Assembly: GCA_963787415.1 (NCBI GenBank)
Contig: CAWBCO010000003.1
Span: 806,001-870,000 of the forward strand
DNA length: 64,000 nt
DNA from: CAVUWL01 sp963787415
GTDB lineage: Bacteria; Actinomycetota; Thermoleophilia; Solirubrobacterales; 70-9
Direction: 5' to 3'
The notes under the pieces are model-generated. The model worked only from the letters and a program-made list of their open reading frames with translations. It did not search any database and had not been told where the DNA came from. This document shows, piece by piece, positions 1-8,706 of the stretch (positions within the stretch are counted from its first letter, which is position 1; every line of letters starts with the position of its first letter). Position numbers and translations under genes: made by a program.

Positions 1-711
1 AAACTAGGCGACGTCGACGTTGACGGCGCAATCCAAGAAGCCGCCAATGAGGCAATCGAGGGCCTTGAGCCAGGCGACACCAGGCTCGATTTCTTCAAGA
101 AAGCCGGGCTGACCGGTGGTGCGGTGATCGGCGGCGGTGTAGTGCTCAGCGCCCTGACTCCCGCACTCGCATCGGCTGCCGGCAAGGGCCGCCCACCGGC
201 AAGCTACGGCAAGGGCGACATCGGGATCCTCAACTATGCCCTCACCCTCGAGTACCTGGAGTCGGCGTTCTATAACGAAGCAACCGCCAACCAGGCCAAA
301 ACGTCGTTTATCAAGGATGGCCAGACCCAGGTCTTCTTAAAGACGGTCACAAACGATGAGAACATGCACGTCAAAGCACTTCAGAAAGCGCTCGGCAAGC
401 AGGCCGTGAAGTCGCCGAAGTTCAACTTCCAAGGCAACAATGCCGAGGAGGAAAAGTTCCGTACGGCGGCTTTCACATTCGAGAACGAAGGCGTCCATGC
501 CTACTCGGGACAGGCGTTTAATTTCAAGAATCCAGCATATCTCGCGGTAGCACTTTCGATCGTCACGATCGAGGCAAGACACGCCTCGGTGATCGGCCTT
601 ATCTCCAAAAACAGCGAAGCGGGCATCGCACCCAACGGCGCCTTCGACACCCCCTACACAGCATCCAAAGTGCTGAAGGACGTGACCAGCCTCAACTATA
701 TTCAGAAATAG
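1..711 (+). CDS. ferritin-like domain protein (5' end outside window)
   Basis: The frame is open from base 1, so the GTG at 124 is internal and the true start lies upstream of the window. The visible N-terminal part carries a signal-like stretch (RLDFFKKAGLTGG, then a hydrophobic run ending near ALASAAG), suggesting export. After it comes a Ferritin_2-type four-helix domain: ILNYALTLEYLESAFY, a Glu/His pair in DENMHVKAL, FENEGVHAY and IEARHAS. These Glu and His residues fit a di-metal site. The family is linked to iron storage or stress and desiccation; substrate and role here are not proven. It is the first of three paralogues in a row. A terminator-like hairpin follows. Confidence 0.85.
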   Translation, partial: KLGDVDVDGAIQEAANEAIEGLEPGDTRLDFFKKAGLTGGAVIGGGVVLSALTPALASAAGKGRPPASYGKGDIGILNYALTLEYLESAFYNEATANQAKTSFIKDGQTQVFLKTVTNDENMHVKALQKALGKQAVKSPKFNFQGNNAEEEKFRTAAFTFENEGVHAYSGQAFNFKNPAYLAVALSIVTIEARHASVIGLISKNSEAGIAPNGAFDTPYTASKVLKDVTSLNYIQK

Positions 712-757
712 GTAGCTGTTTGCTGTTTGGCGATCGCTGAACCGCAGGATCCCCAAG

Positions 758-786
758 GCGCGCCCCGGCTAAACGTTGGGGCGCGC
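758..786 (+). terminator. hairpin after first ferritin-like gene
   Basis: A 9-bp perfect GC-rich stem (GCGCGCCCC at 758-766, GGGGCGCGC at 778-786) with an 11-nt loop lies 47 bases after the stop. Only a weak T run follows, so termination may be partial. The next gene starts about 140 bases further on. Confidence 0.5.
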
Positions 787-924
787 TTCGTTTCAAGACA
801 ATCAGAACCCGGTCCTCTCTTAAAGACAACCGGTCCCTTACGCCTGGCGCCTCGCCACAGTGATCCACTTTCCAAGCAAGCGCGTAAGGGGTAACAGACG
901 CACACCCCAGCCAGGAGGAAAACA

Positions 925-1614
925 ATGCCTGAGAGCACCGATCACGATAAGCCCGATACGCCCCCAAAGGACAGTGCGATCGCCCGCTTGGTCAAAGATC
1001 CCGTTTCGCGGCGCAAGTTCATCGCCCTGACCGGCGGCTCGACCGCCCTTGCCGCTTTCCTCACGGCCTGCGGGAGCGGTAGCTCCACGACCTCGACCGC
1101 CACCACTTCGGCTGCAAAGGACGAAACCGCGCAGTTCGGCAAGGGGGACGTCGGCATCCTCAACTACGCCCTCACCCTCGAGTATCTAGAGACCGCCTTT
1201 TATCAGGACGTGATCAAGAGCGGCCTATTTATGGGCGCCGAATTGGAAACGATCAAGAAATTTGGCAGCGAGGAGGCCGAACACGTGGCCGCCCTGACGG
1301 CCTTCGTTAAGAAACTCGGTGGTAAGCCTGCCGAAAAGCCGAAGACCGAATTTCCGCTAACGAGCGCCAAGTCGGTTCTTGAGCTTGCTGGCACTGTCGA
1401 GAATCTCGGCGCCGCCGCCTACCTCGGCCAGGCGCCAAATATCCAGAGCCCAACGGTCCTCGCCGCGGCGCTCTCGATCCACAGCGTCGAGGGCCGGCAC
1501 GCATCGACCCTCAACACCGTGCTCGGCAAATCGATCACCCCAGACGGGCCCTTCGCCGTGCCGGCGAAGGTGAGCACGGTCCTTAAGTCGGTTGAACCCT
1601 TCATCGTCAGCTGA
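925..1614 (+). CDS. ferritin-like domain lipoprotein with Tat-type signal
   Basis: 229 residues. A strong ribosome site (AGGAGG) lies just upstream of the ATG. The N-terminus has a twin-arginine motif (SRRKFI, residues 28-33), a hydrophobic stretch and a lipobox (LTAC, Cys49), so the protein is probably exported folded and lipid-anchored. A Ser/Thr-rich linker leads to a Ferritin_2-like domain with ILNYALTLEYLETAFY, EEAEHVAAL, VENLGAAAY and VEGRHAS. The third motif has Gly where its neighbours keep Glu or Asp-Thr-Gly (ENLGAAAY against ENEGVHAY), so metal binding may differ. It is 29 bases from the next paralogue and probably in the same transcript. Confidence 0.85.
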   Translation: MPESTDHDKPDTPPKDSAIARLVKDPVSRRKFIALTGGSTALAAFLTACGSGSSTTSTATTSAAKDETAQFGKGDVGILNYALTLEYLETAFYQDVIKSGLFMGAELETIKKFGSEEAEHVAALTAFVKKLGGKPAEKPKTEFPLTSAKSVLELAGTVENLGAAAYLGQAPNIQSPTVLAAALSIHSVEGRHASTLNTVLGKSITPDGPFAVPAKVSTVLKSVEPFIVS

Positions 1615-1643
1615 TCGCGGCGAGCGAACAAAAGGAGAACGAA

Positions 1644-2282
1644 ATGAATAACGAGGAACTCATCAACCCAGAGCTCGCCGATGTGGTGGTCGTTGAGGAC
1701 AGCAAAGATTTCTCCCGCAGCGAGGTGATCCTCAAGGGAGCGCTGGCTGCCGGCGCCGTTTACGGCACCGCGATGGTCGGTCCCTTTGTCGCCCAGGCCC
1801 TGGCGATGTCGGGCAACTCAGACGTGGAAATCCTCAACTTCGCCCTCACGCTGGAGTACCTTGAGTCGACGTTTTACAAGGAAGCCAAAACCAGAGCGAA
1901 GGCAAGCGGCGAACTGAAGGGCCTAATCAAGATGCTCGCCGAAGATGAGCAAAGCCACGTCGAAGCGCTGACTTCGACGATCAAAAAACTGGGCGGTAAG
2001 CCGGTCGCGGAGCCGAAGTTCAACTTCCCTTACAACAACACCGCGGGTTTCCTCAAACTGGCAGAAACGTTCGAGGACACCGGGGTCAGCGCTTACAACG
2101 GCGCGGCGCCCTCGATCACTGAAAAAGCCGTGCTTGCCGCGGCCGGTTCAATCGTCCAAATCGAGGCCCGCCACGCGGCGGCGGTCCGGCTGCAGAATAG
2201 GAAAGAACCGGCGCCGGTCGCCTTTGACCCCTCGCTCAAAGAAGCCCAGGTGCTGACGGCCGTGAAACCGTTCATCGAATAG
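1644..2282 (+). CDS. ferritin-like domain protein
   Basis: 212 residues, ATG preceded by AAAGGAGAA. An acidic N-terminus and one hydrophobic segment (about residues 30-53, no twin arginine) precede the Ferritin_2 domain with ILNFALTLEYLESTFY, AEDEQSHVEAL, FEDTGVSAYNGA and IEARHAAAV. It is closely related to the two upstream proteins, so this is a tandem family. It lies 31 bases before the sigma factor gene, which suggests co-transcription and control by that sigma factor (inference). The function is likely metal-linked stress protection; no catalytic claim can be made. Confidence 0.82.
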   Translation: MNNEELINPELADVVVVEDSKDFSRSEVILKGALAAGAVYGTAMVGPFVAQALAMSGNSDVEILNFALTLEYLESTFYKEAKTRAKASGELKGLIKMLAEDEQSHVEALTSTIKKLGGKPVAEPKFNFPYNNTAGFLKLAETFEDTGVSAYNGAAPSITEKAVLAAAGSIVQIEARHAAAVRLQNRKEPAPVAFDPSLKEAQVLTAVKPFIE

Positions 2283-2313
2283 ACGCCCGGGAACCAGCCG
2301 AGGAAATTGAATC

Positions 2314-2892
2314 GTGATCAAAAAAGGGAAGGCAGAGCGACTGGCTGATGAGGAGTTGATGCCGCTGATCGGTGAAAAAGATCCCGAGGCCTTCGAAGTC
2401 TTCTATGACCGCCACGGAGGGGCCGCTTACTCGCTCGCCTACAGAATCGTGGGCGAGTCGGCGGCCGCCGAGGACGTGGCGCAGGAGGCTTTTATCTCGA
2501 TCTGGCGCAGCGGCACTCGCTATGACTATTCCCGAGGAAGTGTGCGGTCCTGGACGCTCAGCATCGTGCGCAACCGGGCGATTGATGCACTGCGCAGCAA
2601 GGCCGGGCGAGCCCCGAAGCTCGACTTTGACGACGAGGCGCTCCTCCAGGAGCGCCCCTCAGGGGACCTAACTGATGAGGAGGCAATGCAGCGCGAGACC
2701 ACGCATGAGCTGCGAGGGGCACTCGAGCAGCTTCCCGGCGAGCAATCCAAAGTGATCGAGCTCGCCTACTTCGGCGGCTTCTCTCACTCTGAGATCGCGG
2801 GGATGCTGGGGGTGCCCATGGGCACCGTCAAGGGCCGGATGCGACTCGGCCTGGAAAAGATTCGCGGAGAGCTGGCGGAGGGATTGGTATGA
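2314..2892 (+). CDS. ECF RNA polymerase sigma factor (SigK-like)
   Basis: 192 residues, GTG start after AGGAAA. Region 2 covers roughly residues 20-90 (FYDRHGGAAYSLAYRIVG, AEDVAQEAFISIW, WTLSIVRNRAIDALRS). Region 4 covers about 135-185 (LPGEQSKVIELAYFGG, the helix-turn-helix HSEIAGMLGVPMGTVKGR). There is no region 3, as expected for an ECF factor. The stop overlaps the next start as ATGA, coupling it to its anti-sigma factor. By family it directs polymerase to a small stress regulon; the adjacent ferritin-like genes are obvious candidates. Confidence 0.93.
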   Translation: MIKKGKAERLADEELMPLIGEKDPEAFEVFYDRHGGAAYSLAYRIVGESAAAEDVAQEAFISIWRSGTRYDYSRGSVRSWTLSIVRNRAIDALRSKAGRAPKLDFDDEALLQERPSGDLTDEEAMQRETTHELRGALEQLPGEQSKVIELAYFGGFSHSEIAGMLGVPMGTVKGRMRLGLEKIRGELAEGLV

Positions 2893-3617
2893 ACGACCTC
2901 GAGCACGAGCGCTGGCGCGATGACTTGGCCAGCTACCTACTGGACGCCTTAGAGCCAGGCGAGGCGGCAGCATTCGAACGCCATCTCGCAGGCTGTGAGG
3001 AGTGCCGCACCGAAATCAGCTGGCTTCGTCCCGCGATCCGGGTGCTGCCAGAAGGAGTGCCGCGCTCAGAGCCACCGCCTGGGTTGCGTGAGCGGGTGAT
3101 GGCCGAAGCCCGTTCCGATCTCGAAACCTCCGCCAAGGTGGAGAGATCTCCGGGCCGCCCGTTACGCCGTTTCCTTGACATGAGACGCCGCTCGGATTCC
3201 GGTGCAGGACGCCTGAGCATGCGTCCAATTGCCGGCCTTACCGCAGTAGCTCTTCTCATCGCGGCGCTCGGCGGCTACGCCATCCAAACTGACTCCGGAA
3301 GTGGAGGGAACAGCGCAATCGTCTCCGGGCACTCTCCAGGAATTACGGCGGAGGTCGTGCGAAAGGGAACTTCCGGCACGCTTCACCTGACAGATCTTCG
3401 CCAGATCCCCAACGGCAAGATCCTTCAGGCTTGGGTACAGCGCGGAAGCAGGGTCGTCTCCACGCACTCTCTCTTTGCCCCCGATCTAAACGGTCGAGCG
3501 ACTGCGGCAATCCCCGATATGCAAGGAGTGAACACCGTGATGGTGACCGTTGAGCCCCGGGGGGGTAGCGCCCAGCCGACCTCGGCTCCGATCGTCAGTG
3601 TCGCGGTGCCCCAGTAG
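2889..3617 (+). CDS. RskA-type anti-sigma factor
   Basis: 242 residues. The cytoplasmic N-terminus has the ZAS-type zinc motif (FERHLAGCEECRTE, His and two Cys) after a YLLDALEPGEAAAF helix. One transmembrane helix lies near residues 115-132 (GLTAVALLIAALGGYAI). The extracytoplasmic part matches the RskA C-terminal domain (LHLTDLRQIPNGKILQAWV and the closing VMVTVEPRGG segment). It should hold the sigma factor encoded just before it at the membrane until regulated proteolysis. The ATGA overlap with the sigma gene supports the start. Confidence 0.92.
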   Translation: MNDLEHERWRDDLASYLLDALEPGEAAAFERHLAGCEECRTEISWLRPAIRVLPEGVPRSEPPPGLRERVMAEARSDLETSAKVERSPGRPLRRFLDMRRRSDSGAGRLSMRPIAGLTAVALLIAALGGYAIQTDSGSGGNSAIVSGHSPGITAEVVRKGTSGTLHLTDLRQIPNGKILQAWVQRGSRVVSTHSLFAPDLNGRATAAIPDMQGVNTVMVTVEPRGGSAQPTSAPIVSVAVPQ

Positions 3618-3639
3618 TGTCTCGGTTTTTTTTGAGGGA

Positions 3640-4010
3640 AGCGTGGTCGCATGCAAGGCCCCTTGTCGCCGGCTTGCAAAGTCTCGCCGCAAGGCAATTT
3701 GCACCGCAGAGTCGGCGGAGCGACCGCCGCGTCAGCAGCGTCGGATAATCCGGCGCTTTCAGTAGCTCCTGAGCCAACTGATGGCATGCGGACCGACGGC
3801 CTCCCGCAAGGCCACCGAATGCTGCCCCAGCTCCCGCGCCAGTCCGGCTCCAGCCTGCAAACCTCTATCACTTCGCCGCGGCTGAGCTCGCGATAGCGCA
3901 GCAGCTCAAAAGCGACCCGATCGCACAAGCCGCACCGGCTCGATCAGATCCGAGCTGAGCTAGGGCCGGTAGCGCTTATCTGTGTGCATCAGGCCAAGCG
4001 TCGGATCTGC
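3640..4010 (-). pseudogene. cas1 relic, C-terminal fragment, copy 1
   Basis: Reading leftward from about 4010 gives ADPTLGLMHTDKRYRP, a stop, LSSDLIEPV, a frameshift, then FELLRYRELSRGEVIEV. This is the Cas1 C-terminal signature containing the catalytic His and Asp of the HTD...DLxEP block. A tail with CxxxCGE and further Cys follows and may be a zinc ribbon. At least one stop and one shift make it non-functional. About 280 bases (3728-4007) match copy 2 at 5702-5996 in the same orientation. No cas2, other cas genes or repeat array are nearby, so it resembles a stand-alone Cas1. Confidence 0.68.
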
Positions 4011-4055
4011 GTTGCCGACACATCGCGCAGTCTAGGCATACTCGCCAACTGCTCG

Positions 4056-5633
4056 TCAGGAAACCTGTCTCGCCTGGCCGGCCCAGTAGGGCTTTCGCAA
4101 CTCACGCTTGAGGATCTTGCCGGCGCCCGACTTCGGTAGCGGCTCGGCACTGATGTCGAACGAACGCGGAAGCTTGTAGCCGGCGATCAGCGCGCGGCAG
4201 TGCTCGGTGATCGCACTCTCCTTGACGCTCGCATCGGGCTTCAGGACGATCGCTGCGTGAACGCGCTCCCCCCAATGCTCGTCTGGCACGCCAAAGACGG
4301 CGCACTCAAGTACCGCCGGGTGGCGATAGATCGCGTTCTCGACCTCGGTGCAGTACACGTTCTCACCGCCCGAGATGATCATGTCCTTGAGGCGATCGAC
4401 GATGAACAGGTAGCCCCCGGCGTCGGCGTAGGCGGCGTCACCTGAGTGATACCAGCCCTCGGCATCCAGCACCACTTCGGTCTCCTGCTCGCGCTTCCAG
4501 TAGCCCTTCATGATGTTTGGTCCGCGCACCCAAACCTCGCCGGGCTCGCCGATCTCCGCCGGGCTGCCATCGGCGCAGCGCACCTGCGCCTCCACACCCA
4601 CTACCGGACGCCCTGCTGAGCGCAGACGCGCCGCGTAGGGCTCTTCCCCGGCGCCGCCGCGTCGGTGGTCCTCCGGGTTCAGAAGGGTTACTACGGGCGC
4701 CGCCTCGGTCATCCCATATATCTGGCCCCATTCACAGTCAAGCACCTCCATTGCCCGGCGCAGCAGCTCTCCGGGCATCGGCGAGCCGCCGTAGTAGATG
4801 CTGCGCAGGCAGGAAAGGTCATACTCGGAGAGTGCAGGGTGATTCATCAGCATGTTGACCATGCTCGGTACGAGCGTGCCGCGCGTTACCCGCTCTGTGG
4901 CAACGGTTCGCAGCCAAAGTTCGGGATCAAACGCCGGGATCATCACGTGACGACCGCCGACCCAGGTCAATGCATGGGTAGATGAACCATCGGCGAGGTG
5001 AAACATCGGCGCAGCATGCAGGTAGATGTCCTGATCGGAGTAGGGCAGCGCCATGAGAAAGTGCCTCGCGTTGGCGATCAGGTTTCGGTGGGTGAGCATC
5101 GCGCCCTTGGGCAAGCCGGTGGTGCCGCCTGTGTAGAAGATCCCGGCGACGGCTTCGGGGTCTACCGGGGCAGCCGAAGCGCCCTCTCCCGCCGTCATCT
5201 CGGAGAATGAGAGGCAGCCAACAGGCGTCACACCCGCTCCGATGTAGATCAGGTACTCAACCGTTTCGCAGCCCTCCTCCAGCTCACGGCCCACCTCCAG
5301 GAAGGCATCATCGACCAGCAAAACACGCGCCGAGCAGTCATCGAGGATGAACTTGAGCTCCGCCGGGGCGAGACGCACGTTCAGATCGTTGAGGACGCGC
5401 CCGCTGCGCGGGATCGCCAGCCACGCGACCAGGTGTGCGGCGGAGTTCAGTCCGAGGACGCCTACGACGTCGCCCGCAGCGAGCCCGAGCGCTTTGAGTC
5501 CCGAATCGAATGCTGCAACTCTCTGACCAAGCTTGCGGTAGGTCCAGCGCTCGTCGCCGTCGACGACCGCCTCGCGGTCAGCAAACAGCTTCAGGGGGCG
5601 CTCCAAAGTAGCGCCCAGGGTCTCACTCATCAT
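4056..5633 (-). CDS. AMP-dependent acyl-CoA synthetase/ligase
   Basis: 525 residues from the first of two adjacent ATGs (5633 and 5630). It activates a carboxylic acid with ATP and then CoA. Visible motifs: the adenylate loop IFYTGGTTGLPKGAMLTHRN, IYGMTEAAP, the hinge region YHSGDAAYADAGGY and VDRLKDMIISGGENVY, and the C-terminal Lys in PKSGAGKILKREL. This is the usual length for a FadD-like medium/long-chain ligase; the acid cannot be named. The frame stays open upstream into a cas1 relic, so 50 further in-frame residues to 5783 are rejected as leftover cas1 sequence. The ribosome site is weak. It is the only intact gene in this decayed stretch. Confidence 0.9.
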   Translation of the reverse strand: MMSETLGATLERPLKLFADREAVVDGDERWTYRKLGQRVAAFDSGLKALGLAAGDVVGVLGLNSAAHLVAWLAIPRSGRVLNDLNVRLAPAELKFILDDCSARVLLVDDAFLEVGRELEEGCETVEYLIYIGAGVTPVGCLSFSEMTAGEGASAAPVDPEAVAGIFYTGGTTGLPKGAMLTHRNLIANARHFLMALPYSDQDIYLHAAPMFHLADGSSTHALTWVGGRHVMIPAFDPELWLRTVATERVTRGTLVPSMVNMLMNHPALSEYDLSCLRSIYYGGSPMPGELLRRAMEVLDCEWGQIYGMTEAAPVVTLLNPEDHRRGGAGEEPYAARLRSAGRPVVGVEAQVRCADGSPAEIGEPGEVWVRGPNIMKGYWKREQETEVVLDAEGWYHSGDAAYADAGGYLFIVDRLKDMIISGGENVYCTEVENAIYRHPAVLECAVFGVPDEHWGERVHAAIVLKPDASVKESAITEHCRALIAGYKLPRSFDISAEPLPKSGAGKILKRELRKPYWAGQARQVS

Positions 5634-5689
5634 CACTTTGAGCCTGACACTTTCTTTGACTGTCCTTTCTGGAGCGGAGACTCTCTCAC

Positions 5690-6590
5690 GCCGCCGTCTC
5701 CGCGTCAACGGCGTCGGATGATCCGGCGCCTTCAGTAGCTCCCGAGCCAACCGCTCCGCACGCGGGCCGACCGCTTCCCGCAAGGTCTGAGAGTGCTGGC
5801 CCAGCTCCCGCGCCAGCCCGGCACCCAGCCCGCAAACTCCCGGACGAGCCTCGATAACTTCGCCGCGGCTGAATTCGCGATTCCTCAGCAGCTCGAAGAC
5901 GATCCGATCCGCAGCTGGTCACACTGGCTCCATCAGGTCTGAGGCGAGCGATGGCCGGTAGCGCTTGTCAGTGTGCATCAGGCCGAGTGTCGGATCAAAG
6001 CCCATCCGCTGGACGGCGATCGTCGCCTCGGAGTGGGCGATTGCGGATATGTAGTTGAGGGCGGCGTGGGCGGGGGTCCCACTTTTTCGGGGTCTTTTGG
6101 AATCGAGCGGCGACGTTCGGGTGCGGCCCGATGCCAATGCTCGGGAACCTTTGAGCGCCAGCGAGCGTCGAATCGAATCGGGACGTTGCGCGAAGGTCTG
6201 CCAGTATTGGCGGCCGGCGATCGCCTCGGCGATCCGAAGGTCGCTCATGGTCTAGGCTCGCAGAAGCTTTGTGATCTGGGCAAGGATCGCGCCCTGTGGA
6301 TCTGGAGGACCCTCTCTGAGCCCGGGATGCGATTTGCCGTACTCTTGGAACTCGGCCGATAGGTGGGCCTGCCTTACGAGCTCGCTTTCAGCAGCTCAGC
6401 CAGCTGGCACCTGCCGGCGTCTGACTCAGTAGTCAACACCTGCGCCCGCCGCAGCTCACGCGCGTTTGACTGCCATTCCGCGATGGTCATCGCGACGACT
6501 TTGGAGTCGCTGTCGATCTGCACGAACGCCGCACCAACGTCGCGAATCCAGCGCATTGCCTCCAGGGTGACGCTTAGCGGCGGACAGGTA
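5690..6590 (-). pseudogene. cas1 relic, nearly full length, copy 2
   Basis: Conceptual reading from about 6590 leftward gives VTLEAMRWIRDVGAAFVQID, then LRRAQVLTTESDAG and AELLKAS; a one-base shift; LVRQAHLSAEFQEYGKSHPG; a TAG stop; RIAEAIAGRQYW (catalytic Glu region); AALNYISAIAHSEATIAV; FDPTLGLMHTDKRYRPSLAS; DLMEPV; a TGA where Arg is expected; then DRIVFELLRNREFSRGEV. Order and motifs match Cas1 nuclease-integrase, and all three metal ligand positions (Glu, His, Asp) remain recognisable. Two in-frame stops and at least one frameshift make it a pseudogene. Its end runs in frame into the ligase gene, and its last ~290 bases are repeated at 3728-4007. Confidence 0.75.
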
Positions 6591-6757
6591 GCGGCCCATT
6601 ATCTCTCACAGTGACCCCTACTTGCGAGTACCGGGCGCCAGATTGCTGAGCTCCTTGTTGAGCGCTCCGCCACGCGTTCGCACTCTCGGCAACCTGCGTG
6701 CTCGTATCGACCATTGCGCTCCGACGTCGACGACCTGCCCGGTCACTCTGTCGCCGT

Positions 6758-7114
6758 CTACGGGATTGACCTGGATGCTAGATCTGGCTCAGCATCTCCG
6801 ACGCAAGCCCCAAACGCAGAGAAGACCCGCTCCCGCAACCTCCTCTGTTCAGTTACCCCCAAAGCTTTGTCGCCGAATACCCACTGACGCAGCTCGCCGG
6901 CTCGCCGAGTACCCCGGCGACCGTGCGCGAGTGCGAGGTTGTCAAAAACGAGCAGCTCCCCCGGTAACAAGTGGATTTCAATCTGAACATCGGCAAGGCA
7001 CAGCGAATGCGCCTCGAAGAACTCAATCTCTGAGCGCAGGTTGTCGAACTCCAAACCACACAGAAATCCGGGTTCCGACTTGACGCTGAGTATAAGACCG
7101 TCTGTGCGTACTTG
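6758..7114 (-). pseudogene. 2-oxoglutarate/Fe(II) oxygenase, C-terminal fragment
   Basis: Reads VRTDGLILSVKSEPGFLCGL, then HLLPGELLVFDNLALAHGRR and RQWVFGDKAL. This is the C-terminal half of a TauD/clavaminate-synthase-like dioxygenase with the third iron ligand (His in ALAHGRR) and the Arg that binds 2-oxoglutarate. Upstream it runs directly into IS3 transposase sequence at about 7115, so the gene is broken there. The matching N-terminal half, with the HxD motif, lies at 8189-8692 on the same strand. Confidence 0.65.
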
Positions 7115-8170
7115 GTACACGCCGAGGTCGGCGAGCAGCATCGCGACTGGCTTGGAGGTCATCGAGCTGCCGCGATCGGCATGCACGGTGAGCTGTCCGC
7201 GGAGCGATTTGCTGCTGCTCGGCCGCCTGGGAGATCAGCGCCTCCGCCAGGGCCGCTGACTCGCGGTGCTGAACGGTCCAGCCGACCGCGTAGCGACTGA
7301 AGACGTCGAGAATCACGTAGAGGTAGTGGTATGTCCACTTTGCCGGGCCCTTGAGCTTGCTGATATCCCAGCTCCAGACCTGGTTGGGGCGCTCTGCGAG
7401 CAGCTCCGGTTTGGCATAGACGGGTGTGTGAGCTGATCGCGGCGCTCGCACACCTCGCCGCAACGGCCTCCAGCAGCCGGTACATCGTCCGCTCGGAGGC
7501 GAGGTAGCGCCCCTCATCGAGCAGCGTCGCCCAGACCTGTGCTGGGAGAGGCATTCGAGGAAGCGCTCCGAGCGCAACACCTCGAGCACCGCCTTGCGCT
7601 CGGCATCCTCGAGCGAGACGGCGGCGCCGGCGCGTCGGCGCGCTTGGGCTCGGGCGGCGCCGGCGCCGGTAGATCGTCGCCGCAAGCCGCCCCCAGCGCC
7701 CGACAGGCGGGGCGGTCCCGATCAGCGGGTGAGCTCCTCGACCGTCTGCTCGATCATCGCTCGGTGCTCTCCCCTTCCGCGCTCTCCGCCTTGAGCAGAT
7801 CGCCCAAGAGCGCTGAGACGTTTCCCTGGACCTCGATCACCTTGCGCGCCTTAGACCAGCTCAGCCTCGGCGCGCTCAGCGCGGCGCCTCAGCTCGGCGT
7901 TCTCGGCCTCAAGCGGATACGCCGGCCTGGGCCCGCGCTTGCGGGATGAGCGCACTAGAGCGCACCCTCCTCGCGCTGCTTTCGCCAGCTCGACAGGTGG
8001 GAGGAGTAAAGGCCCTCGCGGCGCAGCAGCGCGCCGGTCTCACCCGGTTTGGTGCAGGCATCGGCCTCGCGCAGGATCCTCAGTTTGTAGGCAGCGCATG
8101 AACCGCCGCCGCCTCGTGTCGCAGCACCAGCTCGGGGTCGGGTACCCCCTCCGGCGCGGCGCGCCCGGCT
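7115..8170 (-). mobile_element. IS3-family insertion sequence remnant
   Basis: OrfA relic: AYKLRILREADACTKPGETG and LLRREGLYSSHLSSWRKQRE, then an early TAG. OrfB relic: LAERPNQVWSWDISKLKG, WTYHYLYVILDVFSRYAVGW and, in another frame, HADRGSSMTSKPVAMLLADL, which are the DDE-integrase blocks with the first two Asp. The third (Glu) block and the distal end are missing, so the 3' end is deleted. Several frameshifts separate the parts. I found no convincing terminal inverted repeats or target duplication. Confidence 0.75.
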
Positions 8171-8188
8171 ACCCTGACGCTCGCTCGC

Positions 8189-8692
8189 CTACGCGGGAAG
8201 CAGCGGCGATCCTGCAGCCGCCTCGATCAGACGGGCAAGACTGCCCTCGACGTAGCCGCGAGCGTCATCCCAAGCGCCATGGGTCTTGCCATAGACGGTC
8301 ACTCGTGCCAACAGCTCCTCCCTCGACGGCCACGAACGCTGTTTTAAGAGCGCTGCCAGCGGTACAAGCCGTGTTGCTGCCGTAGTCGTACCGAAGTCTC
8401 TTGGAACATAGAGGGCGGTGTAGCGGCAGACATCCTGCACAACCTTAGGATCGAGCGGAAGTCCGAAATCGAAGTGCAGGGTCTGGAAATCTCGCGTCTG
8501 TCGCACAGGGAGTGGCGGGAGAACGAAGTCGCCAATGACGTCAGGGGTAGCCTTGCCATCCGCAGCGCAATGGGCGTTGATTAGCTTCCATCCGAGCTGA
8601 AATGCCTCCAGGTCATCAAGTTTCGTGCGAACCCAAGCGAAGCCCTGCTGCTTTAAGGCGGCGGCATACTCATCCATGCCAGCATTGTTCAT
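8189..8692 (-). pseudogene. 2-oxoglutarate/Fe(II) oxygenase, N-terminal fragment
   Basis: 167 residues from an ATG at 8692. It contains RQTRDFQTLHFDFGLPLDP, the HxD iron motif of the TauD-like fold, followed by VCRYTALYVPRDFG and VPLAALLKQRSWPSREELLA. It stops after SPLLPA, about where the IS3 remnant starts. With the fragment at 6758-7114 it would make one oxygenase of roughly 290 residues, so this half alone lacks the distal His and should be inactive. Related amino-acid oxygenases act in natural-product pathways; the substrate here is unknown. Confidence 0.6.
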
Positions 8693-8706
8693 GACTTGCC
8701 GCGCTC

